The position numbers and the translations under genes are program-made. A stretch of 64,000 bases of DNA. It comes from Liolophura sinensis (Eukaryota; Mollusca; Polyplacophora; Chitonida; Chitonidae). The notes beneath the pieces were generated by a model. It worked only from the letters and a program-made list of their open reading frames with translations. It ran no database searches and had not been told where the DNA came from. This document shows positions 15,001-25,200 of the stretch, piece after piece. Each line of letters begins with the position of its first letter. Position 1 is the first letter of the stretch. The DNA is taken from contig NC_088307.1 in NCBI RefSeq assembly GCF_032854445.1, positions 7,390,017 through 7,454,016 of the forward strand, written 5' to 3'.

Positions 15001-18000
15001 AAACCGATAAACACATAAAACGTTAACCATAACAAACATGTGACATGTTCATATAGTAAACATGTGACATGTTCATATGGTAAACATGTGACATTTACGA
15101 TATAAAAAGTTCACCTGTTTGGCTATATAGTAAACATTTTACATGTTTGCATGTAACAGAAATGTTTTTATAAACGCAACACTTATTTTTAATGTGTATT
15201 GATTAATCCGGATATTTAAACAATGAGTCGATCTGTAAACAAAGCTAAGGCTATTTTGTTACAACAACAACAACAACAACAATAATAATAATAATAATAA
15301 TAATAATAAAGTAGTAGGGGCCATCATGAAGCTGGCTCAAATGGTTAAGGTACTGGCTGGCTCCTACTATGTCGCATGTTCGAATCCTGCTCTGGCTTTT
15401 TTCGGCTGTGACTTAAGCTTATGAGGTCGGTCACCTGACGAAGGTGGGTGATTTTGTTCAGGTACACCGGTTTCAGCCAACCATAAACCACCGTCATATA
15501 AGCAAAAAGTTCGTCAGCATGACGTTCTACTTTAAACAAACTTGCAAACAAAGAAACAAGCAAAATGTAGTGCTATAACTTCTGATGCTGAAATTGTTTG
15601 AAAGAATGAAATTGCATTTCAGAAGCTCCGACAACACCCGAGGCCACCGTTCCATGTACGTTCGGAGCGACACGCGGTCACGAGAGCGTCTGTAACAAGT
15701 ACTACGTGTGTTTCCGAGACGACTGGCTCGAAATGTCCTGTCAGGCCGGACTGGTTTGGGACGACAGTCGGAACGAGCCGGGATGTTATGAACCCACGGG
15801 ACCCAGCTGTCTACAACAACCTACGACAACAGGTATTCGATCAGTACAGCATCTTATACAAAACGGACCTTCCGAACTCTTAATCAAAAACACGGTACTG
15901 ACCACACATTAGATACAAATGTTCAGTCTTTCTGTGACGTTAATAGTTTTCCTTTGGGAATCGAATGAAAAGGAACGTTTTCACGAGAAAGGATGATGGA
16001 GCGTCGGATATGTTGGATCCATCCATTTCTGTTCAACGAAAAAATATTGAACACGAGTTATGTCTGATAAAGTTTTCTATGAAATTGTAACTTTCTGTTT
16101 CAAGTTCTGAATTAGAGATGTCTTGACCCCTTTGCTTGACAGTATTCAAGTCATAAGATGAATATTTCGGATTTGTTTTAAAAATCTTGTTATATTTAGT
16201 CTTAGTGGTACTTTTTGGCGCAGTTTTATGACTTATTTAAGTTTTTAGGCCGATTTTTTAGATACTAAGTTTTAGGCTATGTGTTCGGAACATACACACG
16301 GCTGATAAATATAAGCCGGAAGGAAACCCTAAGATTTTTCACCGATTTTTTCATTGTTGTATAATTATATAATTGTAGAAAGCTAAACCAGCACTTTACA
16401 ACTTTCAGCCATTGGCCTAGACCTAATCAGCTGTAGCAAGATCGATCCTTTAGGTTGATAAACCAGCACGAGACCGAGAAACTATCCATAATTGGCCAAT
16501 GGCCATTCCGCTTTGACAAGACTGCCCCTTAAGGCTTTAGATGTTTTGAAGTTGTTAAATACAGCTGAATGAATTTGATAAGCATCACCTGAAGGAATAT
16601 TTGAAGTTGTTTAATTAAAGTGTTTAATACTGCTAGGCTACGATCTGGAAGGATATCGAAGTTAGGTAAGATTGGATTAATACTGATAAACTTTGATCCA
16701 GGTTAATGTTTGAAGTTAAATGGTACTGATAAGATCCCACTTGGGAGAATTCTGATGCGAATCTGTTTTGAAAAAAAAGTTCAGAATTTTGTACACACCC
16801 TTTTAAAATGTAAAATGACCGCAAATAAAACCAAGAATCTGGGCAAAATACTAAGACATCAATGAATATTGTAGAATTCCACGTAACAATATTACTCATC
16901 AAGTTAAAGCCGATGATTTATTACGGGTACTCCGGTTTTCTCCACCCATAAACTTAACTGCCGTCATAAAAGTGAAAATTTTTTGAACAAGGCGTTAGTA
17001 AATTAAACACCATCATTGTCTGTTAGGGCCACACAGAAACACTTATTGAGGTGTTTAAAACGGAATGGTTATCTCATGGTTTTGAGCTCTCACACACACA
17101 CACAAACAGAAAAAAGACCGAAAAAAATATAGAAAACAAACATATGCGCAGAAAAAGTGTAGATCTTTTCCGCACTTCAAAATAAACAAAAACTAAATCA
17201 ATAAGGGCACACCTTATCGCAACTGCCAGCCTCTGTACACACTAAAATAAATGTTTCATTTACAAACGCATTTCTGTTATAGTTTAGAAACGTGTCATAG
17301 TGTTTACTAGTATTCATAAAAGAACTGTGTTTACTAATTATAGGGATGTGTTTATTATAGTGCATGTACACATGTAAAATGTTTACATATTAATGTGGTG
17401 GATATTTTCAATAAACACAAACTGGCCAGGAAGCATGACTGTGTTTTAAAAAACCGATAAACACATAAAACGTTAACCATAGTAAACATGTGACATGTTC
17501 ATATGGTAAACATGTGACATCTACGATATAAAAAGGTCACATCTGTTGCTATATAGTAAACATTTTACATGTTTACATGTAACAGAAATGTGTTTATAAA
17601 CGTAACACTTATTTTTAGTGTGTATAGATTAATCCGGATTTTTAAACAATGAGTCCATCTGTAAAGAAAGCTAAGGCTATTTTGTTACAACAACAACAAC
17701 AACAATAATAATAATACTGGCTGGCTCCTGCTATGTCGCATGTTCGAATCCTGCTCTGGCTTTTTTCGGCTGTGACTTAAGCTTATGAGGTCGGTCAGGC
17801 ACCTGACGAAGGTGGGTTATTTTGTTCAGGTACACCGGTTTCAGCCAACCATAAACCACCGTCATATAAGCGAAAAGTTCGTCAGCATGACGTTCTACTT
17901 TAAACAAACTTGCAAACAAAGAAACAAGCAAAATGTAGTGCTATAACTTCTGATGCTGAAATCGTTTGAAAGAATGAAATTGCATTTCAGAAGCTCCGAC

Positions 18001-18184
18001 AACACCCGAGGCCGCCGTTCCATGTACGTTCGGAGCGACACGTGGTCACGAGAGCGTCTGTAACAAGTACTACGTGTGTTTCCGAGACGACTGGATCGAA
18101 ATGTTCTGTCAGGCCGGACTGGTTTGGGACGACAGTCGGAACGAGCCGGGATGTTATGAACCCACGGGACCCAGCTGTCTTTAA
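1..18184 (+). CDS. Mucin-like chitin-binding protein, 3' part of gene (six exons)
   Basis: Exons read: before 1 to 6099, 7673-7846, 10451-10615, 11985-13391, 15623-15832 and 17991-18184 (stop TAA). Every junction is GT-AG and every intron is phase 1, so all internal exons are symmetrical modules that can be duplicated without breaking frame. The product has more than 2000 residues of Thr/Pro/Glu repeat, two chitin-binding type-2 domains, a second repeat block of about 400 residues and three more chitin-binding domains. Such architecture is known from secreted mucins of invertebrate gut lining, mucus, cuticle or shell matrix. The many Thr residues would carry O-glycans and the six-cysteine domains would bind chitin. 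The N-terminus and signal peptide lie outside the window. No specific orthologue is recognised. Exon chaining is inferred from phase and splice consensus, without transcript support. Confidence 0.8.
6100..7672 (+). other. Mucin intron 1
   Basis: No gene is seen. The first part has a TTTA-rich microsatellite (about 6390-6445). From about 6340 to 6830 a loose, degenerate repeat of roughly 60-70 bp recurs around the words AGCAGGAAATC and TATGTGGTA. Two TGACGTCA palindromes lie near 6930-6985. The rest is unrecognised. Confidence 0.5.
7673..7846 (+). CDS. Chitin-binding type-2 domain exon 1
   Basis: With the carried base the exon gives about 58 residues. Six cysteines show the CBM14/peritrophin-A spacing: VEC, NDCQVYHIC, KLSC, SRCD and MSC. 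Two acceptors six bases apart (AG at 7671-7672 and 7677-7678) are both in frame, so the exact start is uncertain by two residues. The donor is GTAAGT at 7847. It follows the giant repeat exon by a phase 1 intron. Confidence 0.8.
7883..8116 (+). mobile_element. SINE-1 copy, 5'-truncated
   Basis: SINE-1 is a tRNA-derived family of about 270 bp. Its head has the A-box word GGCTCAGTCGGTTAGCGCGC, its B-box word is GTGAGTTCAAGTCC, and it ends in an (AAAT)n tail. This copy lacks the A-box part, keeps the B-box and body, and ends in five AAAT units. It lies just after the exon 7673-7846 donor, in mucin intron 2. Confidence 0.8.
8243..8985 (+). repeat. Minisatellite, about 46 bp unit of two half-units
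   Basis: The words CCAAAATGTTTATTCCA and CCAAAAATGGATATTCC alternate about every 23 bp, giving a diverged array of some 15 double units in mucin intron 2. Short frames over it are repeat artefacts. Confidence 0.8.
9006..9804. mobile_element. Inverted-repeat element E (about 0.8 kb, long terminal inverted repeats)
   Basis: The left end begins TTAGAGAGTCGCCTAT and the right end is its reverse complement. The two arms pair for roughly 300 bp each, sharing for example AGAACACTTTTTCTAATTCA (left) with its complement (right), the word AAGCTCTACACAT and a TGACGTCA palindrome. TA flanks both ends, consistent with a TA target. No coding capacity is seen, so this looks like a non-autonomous foldback or MITE-type DNA element. 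Confidence 0.75.
9905..10440 (+). repeat. Minisatellite, 42 bp unit, abutting an acceptor
   Basis: Units built on TTTAATATACATTAACATTA and CTCATCTTTACTTCATCAC recur about every 42 bp, some 11-12 times, with one interruption near 10140-10180. The array ends about 10 bases before the acceptor of the next mucin exon, so its last T-rich unit probably supplies that exon's polypyrimidine tract. Confidence 0.8.
10451..10615 (+). CDS. Chitin-binding type-2 domain exon 2
   Basis: The acceptor is ACCGACAG and the donor is GTGAGG at 10616; the exon is phase 1 on both sides. The residues include FPCNENSRYPDVFDC, MYYICF, HATCPADW, FNDC and VPEC, giving six cysteines in CBM14 spacing with the usual aromatic residues before the third cysteine. 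It is diverged from the other four chitin-binding exons and so is probably an older module. Confidence 0.82.
11028..11354 (+). mobile_element. Inverted-repeat element B, copy 1
   Basis: The left end GAGGCTATACCGGAG is mirrored by CTCCGGTTTTGCCTC on the right. The flanks carry the direct repeat TTTTA at 11023-11027 and 11355-11359, consistent with a target duplication. Related copies lie at 39283-39809, 54081-54434 and 61185-61529. It is non-coding, about 330 bp, and sits in mucin intron 3. Confidence 0.7.
11488..11612 (+). mobile_element. Inverted-repeat element A, partial
   Basis: It shares CAGGGCTTCACAAAA, ACACAGAATAA and TTGAATAAACAC with the fuller element A copies at 29612-29822 and 39324-39532. 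The terminal repeats are not evident here. Confidence 0.6.
11985..13391 (+). CDS. Second TTPEP repeat block plus chitin-binding domain 3
   Basis: The acceptor TTCTTCCTCAG lies before 11985 and the donor GTATTC follows at 13392. The exon encodes about 405 residues of TTPEP repeat, more uniform than in the first exon and therefore probably younger. A chitin-binding type-2 domain follows at about 13207-13367, with cysteine spacing C-x11-C-x5-C-x9-C-x14-C-x7-C, a textbook CBM14 pattern. The exon then ends in QQPTTT. This last domain is the ancestor or sister of the next two exons. Confidence 0.85.
13392..15622 (+). other. Mucin intron 4 (first copy)
   Basis: No gene is seen. It contains a fragment of a SINE tail (about 14463-14555), short repeats of GTAAACATGTGACATG near 15030-15100, a (CAA)n(TAA)n tract at about 15262-15308, and a tRNA-like SINE at 15318-15555. 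The same order recurs in the next intron. Confidence 0.7.
15318..15555 (+). mobile_element. SINE-E, tRNA-derived
   Basis: The A-box-like word TGGCTCAAATGGTTAAGG is followed about 40 bp later by the exact B-box word GTTCGAATCC. A body with ACACCGGTTTCAGCC and CCGTCATATAAGC then resembles the SINE-1 3' body. A second, A-box-deleted copy lies at about 17717-17935 within the duplicated intron. Confidence 0.65.
15623..15832 (+). CDS. Chitin-binding type-2 domain exon 4
   Basis: The exon opens with EAPTTPEAT, a short remnant of the repeat block, then carries the same six-cysteine domain as 13207-13367 with a few replacements (for example NKYYVCFRDD for NMYYVCVQDN). The acceptor is TTGCATTTCAG and the donor GTATTC. 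It is 210 bases long, phase 1 on both sides. Confidence 0.85.
15833..17990 (+). other. Mucin intron 5 (second copy of the duplicated intron)
   Basis: It is nearly identical to 13392-15622 in sequence and order. The differences are scattered substitutions, a shorter CAA/TAA tract and loss of the first part of the SINE near 17716. No gene is seen. Confidence 0.75.
17991..18184 (+). CDS. Terminal chitin-binding domain exon with stop codon
   Basis: This is the third copy of the domain, ending GPSCL and then TAA at 18182-18184. The two upstream copies continue from the same cysteine into QQPTTT and a donor. Here a small sequence change just after the last cysteine creates the stop. A donor-like ACAG-GTATGC remains near 18213, so splicing within the 3'UTR is possible. 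No clear polyadenylation site was assigned. Confidence 0.8.
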
Positions 18185-18663
18185 CAACTCACCGCCACCC
18201 CGCAACTACAGGTATGCCTATAGCGTCGCATGCTCCTTACAGGACATGCGCCGCCCCTTACTTTCGTTTTACGTCATTGTCACGACAAATACGGTGACAC
18301 GGTGATTAGGCAGACAGTGAAGTCAGAAAAGAGCAAAAACTCTGCCACAAAGTTCATTTCTAATAATACATGATACCTATGCACTTTCTTTATGTGCACA
18401 ACATATGATTCCAGCGGACACAGTGTTTGTCTGTGTTGATGCCACTGATGTAGAGCGATAGCTAGGAGCGCGGCTGATAGGCCTACGACCACACCTCTGA
18501 CAACTCGAGTTGATACATCATCGTAGATCACTCACTGTTTACATAATCTCTGTTTATGTTATTAAAGTTACATGTGTGAGGGGCTTTGATCAATTTTAAG
18601 TTGATCTCCACGCACTCGTTCATCTTCGGTACAGTAGGAGGGAGGGAAGGGGGAGAGGATCGG

Positions 18664-18936
18664 GGTGCTCCGTGGCTCAGTCGATTAGCGCGCTAGCGCA
18701 GCGTAATGACCCAGGAGCCTCTCACCAATACTGTCACTGTGAGTTCAAGTTCAGCTAATGCTGGCTTCCTCTCCGGGCGTAAGTGGGAAGGTCTGCCAGC
18801 AACCTGGATGATCGTGGATTTCCTCCGGGCTCTGCCCAGTTTCCTCCCACCATAATACTGGCCGTTGTCGTATAAATTAAATGTTCTTGTTTATGGCGTA
18901 AAACACCAATCAAATAAATAAATAAATAAAATAAAT
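18664..18936 (+). mobile_element. SINE-1 copy, near full length
   Basis: The head CGTGGCTCAGTCGATTAGCG gives the A box and GTGAGTTCAAGTTC the B box. A body and (AAAT)n tail follow, about 272 bp in all. It is moderately diverged from the young copy at 35608-35875. Confidence 0.88.
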
Positions 18937-19574
18937 CAATTCAGTAGGTATATTTCTCTCAGACGACGAAGGCGTCTATCGGCATAAGATGGCCTTACCA
19001 TGACGACGTCTGAAGTTTTTGGCATTGATTTTTTTCTTCTATCTTTTCCCAGGTCATTGAATTGAGATGTGACGATAAATGGGATCCGTTAAGAGACGAC
19101 TTGACACAGATTTATTTCATGTGTAGAATTTCTCCAACAAGTACACTATAAAATAGTCAAAATCAACATTGTCTTCCACTGTATTTTATTTTGCCTTTAA
19201 ATGTTAAAACCGTACAGAACGACATTGAAAAAAATGTCTTTAGCCTATAGATACCATCATAGAGATACTATATATAGCATCATAGAGAGCGAAACCAGGG
19301 CAGCGACGACAGTGTGATAGCTGGTAAATAGTCGCACGTACCCGGTGAAATACGGCCTTTTGTCAGTGTACGCATGTAAATAAAAGTAGCCAATTACACG
19401 CCCGCTAGCACCATGGCTTAAGCAGAGTTAGGTAAAAAAATTAGGAAATGCAAAAACAAACAAAAAAAAAAACAAACAAACAAAAAAACAAAAAAAAAAT
19501 CAAAAACAAAATCAAAAAGACGAAATGAGGAGTACAGCAGTGAAGGTTTGTTATATTTGGTGCCTCGGTTTGTT

Positions 19575-19883
19575 TGTGTATTTATTTATCTCGGATTTTC
19601 GTTTAACGTCTTATATAGGCCCACTCCAGAATTCTGCACATGTGCGATAACAGTCACTGTTTACGCCGTACTGGTACTCAAGAATATTTCACTTATTAAA
19701 ATGGCAGCTGGGGGAACCACACGACCATCCGCATCTTGCTGGTCAACCCTCTCACGCACGACAGGAGTGGAAGCCAGTGTTATCTGGACTTGAACTCACA
19801 TCGACCGCATTATTGGTTAAAGACCTCAGGGTCACTGTGCTGCTCTAACACGCTTACCAATAGGCCACCGAACCCCCTACAGT
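19575..19883 (-). mobile_element. SINE-1 copy, old and rearranged
   Basis: Minus-strand SINE-1 words are visible in order (GTACTCAAGAATATTTCACT, ACGACCATCCGCA, TTGAACTCACATCGACCGCA). There is an extra segment near 19610-19660 and the head is poorly preserved. Confidence 0.6.
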
Positions 19884-20424
19884 ATATTACATGGTGCTAT
19901 TGCCCCTGTCGAAGAATTCAATGCCAGAATTGATGTCAACGCAGTTTGATCACAGCTTAACATTTGCCTTAAAGGGAAACAGAATCGACGCTGATTGGCT
20001 GACAATAGAGAAAGGATTCCCTGGCTTAAATCTGGGAGCCTTGGTCACGCTTGAATAAATGTACCATACCGGTACCTAAAATTCAGGTTACGCATGGCAT
20101 GACCTGGACTTGCCTATCTCCCACAAGTGCAAATCAGAATCAGTTGTGTATCCCTTTAAATAAAATCTTAAAAGTTACTGTGTGAAGTTGTGTGGTGTAC
20201 CTGTGGTAATGTGGTATTAGTTCCAACAGTGAATGGGTGCCGTCATTGGGGACTATCATGACTATAGTAAGGTATGTGTGAGGGCAAAGAAAAAAAGTAC
20301 AATGAAAGCGTCAAGAAAACGACATGTAGAAAAAGCGGTTAGTGTTTATTTATTTCCTTGCTTTGCTCCGAATGCTTTGGTGCTTCGAAGAACATTAGAT
20401 GCTCGACCAATGCTCTTCCTAGAT

Positions 20425-20580
20425 TGGTGTTTTACTCCATACTCAAGAATCTTATTTCACTTTATGTACGACGGCTGCCAGCATTATTGCGGGAGGAAAC
20501 TAGAGAGAGCCCAGTGGAAAAATACGACCAGCCACAGGTTGCTGGAAGGCATATCCAGGTACGGGGAAATCGTCAGTATA
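20425..20580 (-). mobile_element. SINE-1 fragment
   Basis: The 3' half of SINE-1 on the minus strand (TACTCAAGAATCTTATTTCA, CCAGCATTATTGCGGGAGGA). The tRNA-like head is missing. Confidence 0.6.
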
Positions 20581-20621
20581 GGAAAGCTAAACAAAAATAT
20601 TTTCCTATAAGAATGAATGAA

Positions 20622-20905
20622 TGAATGCTTGTGATTTAACCACGTACTTAACAATTTTTCAGTCATATGACGACGAAGAGTCATTAGGTGTGTATATATA
20701 CTGTGTCTCCTTGTGGCAGGGCGAATCCATGTCGCCAAAGTGCTGCCTACACTGAAGTATCATGCCAGACACCAGACACCCCACTCAGTCACATTATACT
20801 AATACCAGGACAACCAGCTCTGTTTCTTTGCTCTAACCTCTCAGTGCTAACCGCCACGCGAGGCAGCAACAAGTAGGCCTACCATCTTTAAAGTCTTTTG
20901 TATGA
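20622..20905 (-). mobile_element. SINE-2 copy, old
   Basis: SINE-2 is a second repeat family, marked by TTAACAATTTTTCAGTCATATGACGA and best preserved at 42921-43275. This copy shares those words and GCTAACCGCCACGCGAGGCA but lacks a clear tRNA-like head. Confidence 0.6.
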
Positions 20906-21279
20906 CCCGACCAGGCACAAAAGCGTGTCGTCTGCAAATAATTCAGTTGGGGTTTGAAAACGTAAAGGACGAGTGACACTTAACGTTTTGTTGGAAATGT
21001 TTGATTGGAAAAGTTTAAAAGTTAAAAAACTCGGTAAACATAAACTGAAAAGCTTAACGTTGGGTTCGCCAATGCCATGTACTATATATGCCCCAATAAA
21101 GTACCCCACATGAAGTTTAAAGAAGCATAACCTGAGATATCGGACACCTTCATCCATATGTGCGTGGGGGACGGGTGACGCAACATGGTGTTTCCGGTTG
21201 CTATAACACGGGGGAACCGATGGTCTCGTAAGAATTCTAGATTGAAAACTGATCTATATTGAGTAAGGTGATTTAAGCA

Positions 21280-21850
21280 TATCTGTAATACGATAATCCT
21301 TGTAATAAACATTTATGGTGTTGATTTCGTGTCAGTGGGACAGATTTGGCAGTAGGCCTATATACAATGATGAAAAAATTGTTTTGTAGTGTATGATATG
21401 ACATAACAGGCAGTCACCTCGCGGCGGTAAACAGTTAATTGTTAATAAAGTGGACAATTAACATTGGAAAGGTCAATAATAAGTTAAGAAAAAATCAGTT
21501 GCAATTTTTTTACAATCAGATAATCTGCATGATTACATGTTCATGCAGTTGGTTATACATGCATCTTTATAAATATGAAAACACTTTTCGAAAGGCATTT
21601 AAAGGAAAGATGCGTATATATGTAATCAGTTCTTAACAAGGGAAATTGAAACATTGCATTCGACCTTTTCAATGTTTAATATCCACATTATTGACAATTT
21701 ACTGATACCCCATGAGGCTGCCTGCTACGTCATATCATACACTACAGAGCAATACATTCATCACTGTACATACTGTCAAATCTGTCTCACTGACACTAAA
21801 CCAACACCATAAATGTTTATCATGGTACTATAGGTAAATTGTCCCTTTCT
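21280..21850. mobile_element. Inverted-repeat element F (hairpin-forming, about 0.55 kb)
   Basis: Left-arm words such as AATAAACATTTATGGTGTTG, TGTAGTGTATGATATGAC and CAGGCAGTC recur as reverse complements, in reverse order, between about 21650 and 21830. The arms are about 170-190 bp and the loop is AT-rich and non-coding. A related flank word, CTCGTAAGAATTC, also occurs at about 59535. It looks like a non-autonomous DNA element; its exact ends and target duplication are not resolved. Confidence 0.65.
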
Positions 21851-22104
21851 GGGAGCCTACTGTATGTATACATGTCTATATAGCTTAAACGTGCCTCACT
21901 TGGTACATTTCTCCTGAGGATAACTTAATTAAAATCGAAATACTGAGTTCGTCAAAAGGCATTTCTTTAGAGTTATTTTACTTATTTATTATGCTAAGCA
22001 TTTCATAGATCAACAAGACTAGTACGGAGCCACAAAGGTAATTCAAGGGACGCTTCTCTTTCACGGCGCAATACAATCCTAAGTTATTTCCCTTGCTTGG
22101 GATT

Positions 22105-22264
22105 AGCGAACCAATGAAATGCAGCCTTCTGAACGAGTTTGGCCAATCACAACCTTTCTTGTATACATGGCGGGATCAACCTTAGCAACGTCAAAACACC
22201 TGTGAGGTGTGTAAGCTTTCCTTCTTACCAAATTTATGTTTTTCATTCACTCTACTGTTTAGCA
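22105..22264 (+). promoter_or_regulatory. Probable AK8 promoter with CCAAT boxes and X-box-like site
   Basis: Two CCAAT words lie at 22111-22115 and 22143-22147. The sequence TCAACCTTAGCAAC at 22176-22189 resembles an RFX X-box: the right half AGCAAC fits, the left half fits only partly. It lies about 75 bases before the AK8 start codon. X-boxes drive many ciliary genes and AK8 is a ciliary/axonemal adenylate kinase in vertebrates, so the site is plausible but unproven. Confidence 0.4.
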
Positions 22265-25200
22265 ATGGATGCAGCCAATCGACCTTTATTAGTTCCACCG
22301 GATTTTGCTACGTATGCTGAGAAAAATGGCATATTCGACATGTACAAGGTAAGTAGGAAAATCGGAGACGCTGACAAGCCTTCTAATGTTATGCAACAAC
22401 AACACTGACAGGTGGCTGTCATTGTCGTCTTTGGATTTGCTGTAACTTGCGTAATATTGTTTTACGGCGCTGATATTCAACAGTAGGGAATTCGCCACAT
22501 TACAGTAATATCTGCACGTGGACTAACTTCATTTTTCACCCTGGTCTTTCAATCACATTGACACATGATTTTAGTCCCGGCCTTGAACTGGGTATTTGTA
22601 CATTCCCCTGTTTTCACTGTTCGTGGAGCCTTGGTGACAGTAAACTATTGAAAACGAAGAATTATGCACTCTAATCTGGTTCTGCGAATTTTGCTTTGTA
22701 ATTTTTTGGCATGGCATTTTTCATGTTCCTTAAAACCGTAGTCTTTGTTTTATAGTACCTTTTCGTGTCTCCTGTAAATATAAAAGACTTACATGTACAG
22801 CATAAATAAATACTTGTATCACCATGTGTAACTTTTGCAACTTCATAGTTGTATGCTTTGTGTAGCAATGTACTGCAGCCCATATTTACTCTGCGGTGTG
22901 TGATAACTGATAACTTATCGTTCTTTATTTGTTAATCTTAGCGTCTTCTGCAGCAATTACTGATCCACAAACCTGATGATCCTCTTCCCTTCCTTGTGGA
23001 TCTGTTGAAAAGAGACAATGATGATGGTAAGTGTTGGTTTTTATCTGGTCATGCAGATTCATTACTACAACCACTAATAATAATATCTCATCATACAAGT
23101 TAAATAATAATACTCATACTACTACTACAAATAATAATAATAATAGTTGTTAAATATATAAATAAAATAATCTGGAGTGATAATTTTAGTATTAAACGTA
23201 ATCCTGTCAGTATCGAGGCAGGGTGCATGTAAAATGTTGTTGTTCAGTTGTATCGTGTACAGCAGTACAAGACACCTAGGAACAGTAACTTTTTCAAGAC
23301 CCATAACATGTGAAGGCAAAATGACTGCTACTTTAGCAAAGACTGTAAGGTGAATTTGGGTTTTGTGTGTCCTTACCAATTTGAATATACATGAGATGAT
23401 GCATGTGTGGGTGAGCTGAGAGGTAAGAGCCAAAATTCACACCAGTTTTGGACCGCATTCATTGTTTGGAAAGGCCTTATCGGACTTGGCTTTAATCGGT
23501 GTATGGTTTACCAAAGAGTGAAGTTAAAGTAGCCACCTAGGGCTACGTGTGGAACATTTACATTGGATATGTATTTCAGAAAATGCTTAGAAAGGCAATA
23601 AATATTTGGTTTCAGTTAATCCATATGTGTTTTTTAACTTCTAGATGTGAATGTTTACGACTTTATGTGTGGTTTATCTTTTGTTAGTTCCACAGATTGT
23701 TCTACTCGGGCCACCCGCTTCAGGAAAAAGAACGATTGCCAAAAGCATCTGTAACAAGTTGAGGACAGCCCATATTACAGCTGAGAACCTGGTGGCTGAA
23801 GCAGAGGTGGAATTAAGGAATGAAGCTCAATCTTACTTAGACAAGGGTCAGGTGAGTGTAACTGTTTGGATACGGAGCATGAGCAAGAGAGTCGGGATGA
23901 GATGGTGGTTGGGGTGGGGGTGGGGATAGATGTTGCAAGGGTTTTTGGTTTTTAGAAGAGAAGCCATATGTGTTGGGCAGGCCCCTTGACCCTTGGCTTA
24001 TTTAAGACTTTAAGACAATAACCTCCCACTTTGGACATGATTCTGGTGCCTCTGCAGGGAGTGCACGCACAGAGAAGGCAGAGCTGAGGATATGGGTGGT
24101 GGGAATAGGGGATAAAGATGTATTAGAAACAAGGAGAAAACCAGGATGCACATGGAGGAAGTGCATGATCATGCATGCCTGAGTGTAGATAAGGGCAGGT
24201 CAGTGTAAATCAAAACTATATCTAGAGAAAGACACTATACATAAATAAAAAATGAAAATAAAATAAATTTGAAAAAAAAAAAAAATAATGTATCCTCCTA
24301 TATCACAATTTTCAACTTCTGCAATCTTATTATTTATACTGATTTGATGAATGCTTTAGGAGATCCCATTGGAATTGTGGAGGAATATTCTAAAGGAGAG
24401 AATGTCGCTGTTTGACTGTGTGAAGAAAGGATGGGTCATGGAGGGATTCCCTTGTACCAGGGAACAAGCACAGGTTTTTCAGGCCATTGGAGTCAACCCC
24501 ACCCATTGTGGTAAGTTAGCAGAGACCTACAATAGCTGTAGTTGAATGTACAAGCTGTGGGTTATTTATTTATCTGATTGGTGCTTAACAATCAGGTTAA
24601 TCCTATATGGAGTCAGACTTCAGTGTGGAGAAAACATAAAAATGACATAAAGTTCAGTTGAAAGAGTGCGAAAAGTTGTTCCTAAATGTGGTCTTCAATA
24701 TTTTTTCTGATTTTTCCTTAAGGAGAAAAAGACACTTGACAATAATTTTTGTGTGGTGGGTATTTGGGACCACTTTTTGGTATTTATGATCTTTGTTTAA
24801 TAATGTCATAATTTTTGCACTAGAATTAGTTCTTTTCAGCTAACAAATATATTAAACCTCAATTTGGATCATATTTATACTTTAAAAATTTTCATAAATA
24901 TTATCATAATTTAGGTTAAATGGATATGTTTTGATATAAACAACGAAAATAAGTACCAAAAGTTGGTCCCAAATACCCACTGTACAAAAATATTTTCATA
25001 CCCTTTTCTCTTGAAAAATAAAAAATCCAAAAAAATATTAAAGATCATATTTGCAAATAAGTTTTGACGCTCTTTCATCTGATTTTGGCATCATTTTTAT
25101 GGTTTCTTCATTTTTAAGCCAAGCTTAACTTTTATGAAGTCAGGCTTAACCTGAATGAAGTTGATGGTGGTCAGTTTCATGGATGAAGGAAAACCGGAGT

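Larger units (their letters stand above)
13202..18184 (+). repeat. Tandem triplication of an exon-intron unit of about 2.4 kb
   Basis: The chitin-binding coding block starting GTTCCATGTACG recurs at 13208, 15649 and 18017, offsets of 2441 and 2368 bp. The two intervening introns (13392-15622 and 15833-17990) align along nearly their full length, with few substitutions and small indels. A shared (CAA)n(TAA)n tract and the same SINE remnant lie near the end of each. The second copy of that SINE lacks its A-box half. Only the coding block of the third unit is present; its downstream sequence is different. Confidence 0.9.
18185..22264. other. Intergenic region between mucin and AK8
   Basis: No gene was recognised and the short open frames here have no domain signal. 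It holds the mucin 3'UTR, an almost complete SINE-1 (18664-18936), A-rich low-complexity sequence (about 19440-19515), three older SINE pieces and inverted-repeat element F. The AK8 promoter lies at the right end. The stretch 18940-19430 holds nothing recognisable. Confidence 0.6.

Noticed and set aside
18666-18745. tRNA gene
   Set aside because: A and B boxes belong to the SINE-1 head; there is no tRNA cloverleaf or 3' end and the sequence continues into the SINE body.
20233-20876. Overlapping frames of 60-125 residues in the mucin-AK8 gap
   Set aside because: They run across SINE-1 and SINE-2 fragments with no domain signal.
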